DNA from: Fluviicola sp. | GTDB lineage: Bacteria > Bacteroidota > Bacteroidia > Flavobacteriales_D > Crocinitomicaceae | DNA: 64,000 bases | NCBI RefSeq assembly: GCF_029266855.1 | Contig: NZ_JAQSWB010000001.1 | Location: 434,001-498,000, forward strand | Reading direction: 5' to 3' | In this document: positions 60,530 through 64,000 of the stretch, piece after piece | How positions within the stretch are numbered: the stretch's first letter is position 1 | Layout of the letters: every line of letters begins with the position of its first letter | Program-made: the position numbers and the translations under genes | The notes under the pieces: generated by a model | Told to the model about the DNA's origin: nothing | What the model saw: only the letters and a program-made list of their open reading frames with translations | Database searches by the model: none

Positions 60530-61495
60530 CTAAGCAGGAACTTGTACTCCAAACTGTTTAACAATTAAATCGGCTAATTCCAACCCGATTCGATCCTGGG
60601 CTTCATTTGTGGCAGCACCGATATGTGGAGTGGTTCCGATTTTTTCGTTATTCAGCAAATCAGCTCTCGGGTTCGGTTCATTCTCAAACACATCCAAACC
60701 GGCATATGCTACCTTGCCTTCTGAGATAGCGTCAAGTAATGCAGCTTCGTCTACAACACCACCACGTGCAGCATTTACCAGGATTACACCTCTTTTCATT
60801 AGGTCGAATTCTGCTTTTTTAATGACAGCCGACCCGTCTCCTTGTTTCGGGATATGAAGAGAAATGAAATCAGCTTCTTTTATCGCACTGTTCAAATCAT
60901 TGGTAGATTGAAGGGGTACTCTAATTTCCCCGATGCCCTGGATTTCTAAAGGAATTTCGGTGTTTACTTCGTGATTGTTCACAGCAAGGACTTTCATTCC
61001 GCAACCTAAAGCATAACTTGCAACAGATTGACCTATTCGTCCGAAACCGATGATGGCGATGGTTTTTCCGCGTAATTCGATTCCTTTTCCGTACTTCTTT
61101 TTCAATGAGGAAAAATCACCTGTTTCCATTTGCTTGAAAGAATCATGAAGTGAACGGGCTCCGGCAAATAAATGTCCCATTACCAATTCAGCAACGGACT
61201 GAGAGGATGAAGCCGGGGTATTGATAACGATTAAGCCTTTTTCCCGGGCATATGTTACATCAATATTGTCCATTCCTACACCGCCTCGGCCAAGTAATTT
61301 CAAACCCGGACAAGAATCGATCACATGTTGTCTGATGGTTGTAGCACTTCTTACAAGGATGATCTCAATATTGTTTGTATTCACATAGCTGATCAGGTTA
61401 TCCTGTTCTACTTTATCGGTAATAACCGTATAACCTGCTTTTTCAAGAGCAACTTTTCCTTCGTTGGAAATACCGTCATTTGCTAATATTTTCAT
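60530..61495 (-). CDS. serA: D-3-phosphoglycerate dehydrogenase
   Basis: 321 residues, the short form without a C-terminal ACT domain, so no serine feedback site is seen. LLGRGGVGMDNIDV, the NAD-binding IIGFGRIGQSVASYA and NAARGGVVDEAALLDAI (with the Arg/Glu), TPHIGAATNEAQ (catalytic His) define it. It oxidises 3-phosphoglycerate to 3-phosphohydroxypyruvate. It starts immediately after the serC stop (no gap). Confidence 0.94.
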   Translation of the reverse strand: MKILANDGISNEGKVALEKAGYTVITDKVEQDNLISYVNTNNIEIILVRSATTIRQHVIDSCPGLKLLGRGGVGMDNIDVTYAREKGLIVINTPASSSQSVAELVMGHLFAGARSLHDSFKQMETGDFSSLKKKYGKGIELRGKTIAIIGFGRIGQSVASYALGCGMKVLAVNNHEVNTEIPLEIQGIGEIRVPLQSTNDLNSAIKEADFISLHIPKQGDGSAVIKKAEFDLMKRGVILVNAARGGVVDEAALLDAISEGKVAYAGLDVFENEPNPRADLLNNEKIGTTPHIGAATNEAQDRIGLELADLIVKQFGVQVPA

Positions 61496-62566
61496 TTATC
61501 CGTGTTTTTTAGAGAAATCGTTCATTACATCAACCAATACCTGGACACTTTCCAGTTCAAGCGCATTGTACATAGAAGCTCTGTATCCTCCAACACTTCT
61601 GTGTCCGTTCAAACCAATAATTCCTGCTGCTTTCCATGCTGCATCGAATTCGTCTTTCAACCCATCATTTGTAAGTAAAAAGTTGACATTCATTTCAGAA
61701 CGGTCTTCAACAGCTACAGTGCCTTTGAACAATGGATTCGCATCAATTTCGGAATAAATCAGTTTTGCTTTTGCCTGATTTTTCAGAGCCATTTTGGAAA
61801 CACCACCTTGCGCGATCAAATCCTGTAGGTTCAGCATTGCAACGTAAACAGAAAATACCGGTGGGGTATTGAACATGGAATCTTTTTCAGCGTGTATTTT
61901 TAAGTCCAGGTAACTTGGCATAAAAGGGGAAGTTGATTTCCCAAGAACCTCTTTCTTCACGATGTATAAAGTAGCTCCTGCCGGACCTAAGTTTTTTTGT
62001 GCACCTGCATAAATCAGGTCAAAATCGGAAACATTGATTTCTTTGGAGAAAATATCCGATGACATATCACATACCAATGGCAAATCAGTTTTAGGAAATT
62101 CCTTGAACTGGGTACCGAAAATGGTATTATTCGAAGTGAAGTGAATATAATCTGCGTCAGTCGGAATTTGAAGATTTTTAGGGATGTAGCTGAAGTTTTT
62201 ATCTTCCGAAGAAGCAAATACATTTACGTCGACACCCACTTTCTTCGCTTCTTTGATAGCTCCTGAAGCCCAGGTTCCTGTATTGATATACCCGGCTTTC
62301 TTTGTTGAACGCATCATGTTTAAAGCCGCAATGGTGAATCCAAGTGTAGCTCCACCTTGTAAATAAAGCACTTCATAATCATCCGAAATGTTCAATGCTT
62401 TTTTAACCAGTTCACGGGCATCGTGCATCACAGCTTCATAATCTTTACTTCTGTGGGATACTTCAAGAATGGATAATCCGTTAAAATCCAGTACGGCATC
62501 TGAAGCTTTTTTAAATACGTCTTGCGGAAGAATACATGGTCCTGCGCCAAAGTTGTGTTTTTTCAT
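61496..62566 (-). CDS. serC: phosphoserine aminotransferase
   Basis: 356 residues. KHNFGAGPCILPQ at the N-terminus, LEVSHRSKDYEAVM, the PLP lysine in IYAGAQKNLGPAG and GLNGHRSVGGYRASMYNA are SerC signatures. It converts 3-phosphohydroxypyruvate to phosphoserine. First gene of a five-gene operon: serC, serA, DUF1015, yggS, DUF1684. Confidence 0.97.
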   Translation of the reverse strand: MKKHNFGAGPCILPQDVFKKASDAVLDFNGLSILEVSHRSKDYEAVMHDARELVKKALNISDDYEVLYLQGGATLGFTIAALNMMRSTKKAGYINTGTWASGAIKEAKKVGVDVNVFASSEDKNFSYIPKNLQIPTDADYIHFTSNNTIFGTQFKEFPKTDLPLVCDMSSDIFSKEINVSDFDLIYAGAQKNLGPAGATLYIVKKEVLGKSTSPFMPSYLDLKIHAEKDSMFNTPPVFSVYVAMLNLQDLIAQGGVSKMALKNQAKAKLIYSEIDANPLFKGTVAVEDRSEMNVNFLLTNDGLKDEFDAAWKAAGIIGLNGHRSVGGYRASMYNALELESVQVLVDVMNDFSKKHG

Positions 62567-62696
62567 TTGTTCTTTTTTGAATCCTGATTCACCGAAGCGA
62601 ATTTCAGCTTATTTTTTTCTTTCTTTGGAAGTACACAAATTTCGAGATTTTTGAACTAACAGAGAAGTGTTTTGATTAAAATATTTTCACAAAAAA

Positions 62697-62718
62697 AGCC
62701 CCGCCAAATGGCAGAGCT
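62697..62718 (-). terminator. intrinsic terminator of the bTHX gene
   Basis: A 9-10 bp stem with two G-U pairs (AGCCCCGCC / GGCAGAGCT on the plus strand) and a T run on the minus strand, 30 nt after the bTHX stop. Confidence 0.8.
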
Positions 62719-62747
62719 CTTAATATGTTGAAGGATTATTCATTCGA

Positions 62748-62993
62748 TTATTCTTCAGTTTTTTTCGCTGGTTTTGCAGCTGGTTTTTTAGCAGCAGGTT
62801 TTTTCTCAGCTGCTGGTTTAGCCGCAGTTTTAGCAACCGGTTTTTTCGCTGCTACTTTTTTCTCATCAGCCGGAGCAGATTCTTTCTTTTTAGCAGTAAC
62901 CGGTGTAACTGTTGTGGTTTTTCTTTTACGGGTATTACCATAGGATCCGTTTGTACGTTTTCCCTTTGCCGTCTTGATATCACCTTTTCCCAT
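62748..62993 (-). CDS. ribosomal protein bTHX with Ala/Lys/Pro-rich tail
   Basis: 81 residues. MGKGDIKTAKGKR, then GSYGNTR (1-25) is the 30S protein bTHX, in Thermus only about 26 residues long and placed in a pocket of the 30S head. Residues 26-81 are an added basic, AKKPAAK-type low-complexity tail ending KKTEE, like histone-H1-type bacterial proteins. The tail must lie outside the ribosomal pocket. Own promoter (63030-63037) and terminator. Confidence 0.85.
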   Translation of the reverse strand: MGKGDIKTAKGKRTNGSYGNTRKRKTTTVTPVTAKKKESAPADEKKVAAKKPVAKTAAKPAAEKKPAAKKPAAKPAKKTEE

Positions 62994-63029
62994 AATAGTT
63001 TTCTTTTTTTTTTAGTTCGAAAAGTCATA

Positions 63030-63037
63030 CAAATATA
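63030..63037 (-). promoter_or_regulatory. putative -7 element (TATATTTG) of the bTHX gene
   Basis: TATATTTG matches TAnnTTTG; start codon 36 nt downstream. Confidence 0.5.
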
Positions 63038-63061
63038 ACGTTCTCTTTGACTTACTAAGTA

Positions 63062-63155
63062 AAAAAAGTTCAAAAGGTTTAAAAAAGTTCAAAAGGTTCA
63101 AACGGATTTTCCTGACAGAACTCTTTGAACTATTGAATAGTTCAACTCTTTGAAC
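63062..63155. repeat. GTTCAAA-type repeats between bTHX and trmH
   Basis: Two 19-bp units AAAAAAGTTCAAAAGGTT(T/C) (63062, 63081), then a direct repeat AACTCTTTGAAC (63119-63130 and 63144-63155) and a palindrome TTGAACTATT-G-AATAGTTCAA (63125-63145), which reaches the trmH stop. Could act as terminator or REP-type element. Confidence 0.65.
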
Positions 63156-63819
63156 TTTGCAGCCGCTTTTCCAATTCTCTTCTGACAACATCTCCGTTAC
63201 GCATATAGCGCTGACACCATTTCAGTTTCACCTCGGTTTGATCTGCATCATTCAGTTTCCAGTCCACATCGGATTCGATCAGCCGCTGTCTTAATGCCTG
63301 AAGGCTTAACGCTACTGAAACGGATACATTAAAACTTTCTGTAAATCCAACCATTGGAATTGCTACTTTGTAATCTGCTATTTCACGGATCTCATCGGAA
63401 ATACCTTCCCATTCGGTTCCGAAAGAAAGAGCAATGGGCTGGTCCAGGGGCAAGTCGAAAATGGAAAGCTCTGCGTCAGGTGTTAAGGCTGCAATTTTAT
63501 ATCCTTTGGATTTAAGTTTGCTTACGGCATCCAAAAGCGGGGCAGGACCTTCGTTGTAATTGAACAGGTCGACCCATCTTCCTGCACCACGTGCAATATC
63601 TCGCTGAACTTTGTATTGATTTTTGCTTTCTACGACATGTAATTCCTGGATGCCGAAACAATCACAGCTTCTTAAAACGGCACTTGCATTGTGTTCCTGG
63701 AAAATCTCTTCGAGCAAGACTGTTAAATAACGCGTTCTTTTTGAGGCTATTTCATCAAACATCTGACCTTTTACTTCAGGGATCAATTCATAAAATGCTT
63801 GAAGCAGTTCGTTTTTCAT
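63142..63819 (-). CDS. trmH: TrmH-family tRNA/rRNA 2'-O-methyltransferase
   Basis: 225 residues of the SPOUT superfamily. ASAVLRSCDCFGIQELHVV contains the motif-1 Asn/Arg position as SAVLRSCD, ALSFGTEWEGISDEI is motif 2 and FTESFNVSVSVALSL (motif 3, SAM-binding knot) is complete. Members methylate the 2'-O of a guanosine in tRNA (G18) or rRNA. Single-gene unit with a -7 box 4 nt before the ATG. Confidence 0.93.
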   Translation of the reverse strand: MKNELLQAFYELIPEVKGQMFDEIASKRTRYLTVLLEEIFQEHNASAVLRSCDCFGIQELHVVESKNQYKVQRDIARGAGRWVDLFNYNEGPAPLLDAVSKLKSKGYKIAALTPDAELSIFDLPLDQPIALSFGTEWEGISDEIREIADYKVAIPMVGFTESFNVSVSVALSLQALRQRLIESDVDWKLNDADQTEVKLKWCQRYMRNGDVVRRELEKRLQSSKS

Positions 63820-63823
63820 GGGG

Positions 63824-63831
63824 CAAAATTA
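63824..63831 (-). promoter_or_regulatory. putative -7 element (TAATTTTG) of trmH
   Basis: Matches TAnnTTTG and ends 4 nt before the ATG, implying a leaderless mRNA. Confidence 0.5.
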
Positions 63832-63910
63832 GTGAATTCTGAATCAAAACCCCCAATAACTAATTCGCAATTAGGATATAATAGCTACCAGAAAAACATT
63901 TGGATTTAAA

Positions 63911-63944
63911 AAACACCCCGGTCCTTTCGAAATCCGGGGTGTTT
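63911..63944 (-). terminator. intrinsic terminator of the gene beyond the right edge
   Basis: AAACACCCCGG (63911-63921) pairs exactly with 63934-63944; T run on the minus strand. Confidence 0.9.
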
Positions 63945-63974
63945 CTTCGTAAATCAAATTATTCCGATTGCTTC

Positions 63975-64000
63975 TTACTGGTCATTTTTCAATTCATTCT
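63975..64000 (-). CDS. last codons of a gene beyond the right edge (tentative)
   Basis: A minus-strand frame gives NELKNDQ and TAA at 63975-63977, 31 nt before the terminator at 63911-63944. A gene end is expected here, but seven codons cannot be identified. Confidence 0.3.

Noticed and set aside
1-64000. tRNA, rRNA, CRISPR, transposase or prophage genes
   Set aside because: Searched for by eye in all spacers; no tRNA-like cloverleaf, spacer-repeat array or transposase/integrase protein was seen.

Overview
The window looks like chromosomal DNA of a Bacteroidetes bacterium of the order Flavobacteriales, most likely a Fluviicola-like member of the Crocinitomicaceae (family inferred, genus uncertain). 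Signs of this are a protein with a type IX secretion C-terminal sorting domain, promoters with the TAnnTTTG -7 element typical of Bacteroidetes, a transcription terminator Rho with a very long Asn/Gln-rich insert, ribosomal protein bTHX, thioredoxin/DUF4369-type lipoprotein-like genes, DUF1573/DUF4199/DUF1684/DUF1015 proteins, and low-GC (about 40%) DNA. No rRNA, tRNA, CRISPR array, transposase or integrase was found.

Layout. 1-7 kb: a DUF1573 lipoprotein (cut by the left edge) behind a CtpA-type protease, an NlpC/P60 hydrolase, and a beta-propeller/SpoIIE phosphatase sensor overlapping a small membrane protein. 7-9.5 kb: a polyamine operon (SpeD-SpeE fusion plus agmatinase-family enzyme). 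9.6-14.5 kb: an alpha/beta hydrolase, efp, a TatA-type translocase subunit, a GAD/Tdi1-like orphan immunity-type protein, a membrane protein and an FAD oxidoreductase, separated by repeat-rich spacers. 14.5-20 kb: one 1793-residue exported protein with 18 helical repeats and a charged tail. 20-29 kb: mpl, a DUF4199 protein, rho, a dicarboxylate symporter, a small lipoprotein and uvrA. 29-33.5 kb is the most accessory-looking part: a sigma factor, a lipoprotein flanked by 37-bp direct repeats, an inverted-repeat-bounded intergenic element, an AhpD-like protein, a Crp-type regulator, a hydrolase lipoprotein and a subclass B1 metallo-beta-lactamase. 33.7-39.4 kb: pckA, an operon elbB / membrane-anchored MutS-like ATPase / PHB-type esterase, and a DCC thiol protein.

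39.5-45 kb is a tight five-gene operon: a ribulose-phosphate-epimerase/CBS fusion, type I-beta DAHP synthase, a KdsC-like phosphatase with an extra N-terminal domain, a saccharopine/alanine dehydrogenase-like enzyme and an Atg22-like exporter. Together they could make and export a 3-deoxy-sugar-acid or amino-acid-derived product; this is the best candidate for an undescribed pathway. 45-55 kb: a type IX secreted protein, a TlpA-like protein, an ABC transporter pair, miaA, mltF, an ACP phosphodiesterase and a WG-repeat protein that sits between the intact ACP phosphodiesterase gene and a decayed copy of its 5' end. 55-64 kb: a GNAT acetyltransferase, an M49 peptidase, the serine operon serC-serA-DUF1015-yggS-DUF1684, bTHX and trmH.

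Most genes lie on the minus strand in short operons with 4-nt stop/start overlaps, several ended by clear intrinsic terminators. Several promoters place the -7 element 3-8 nt before the start codon, suggesting leaderless transcripts.
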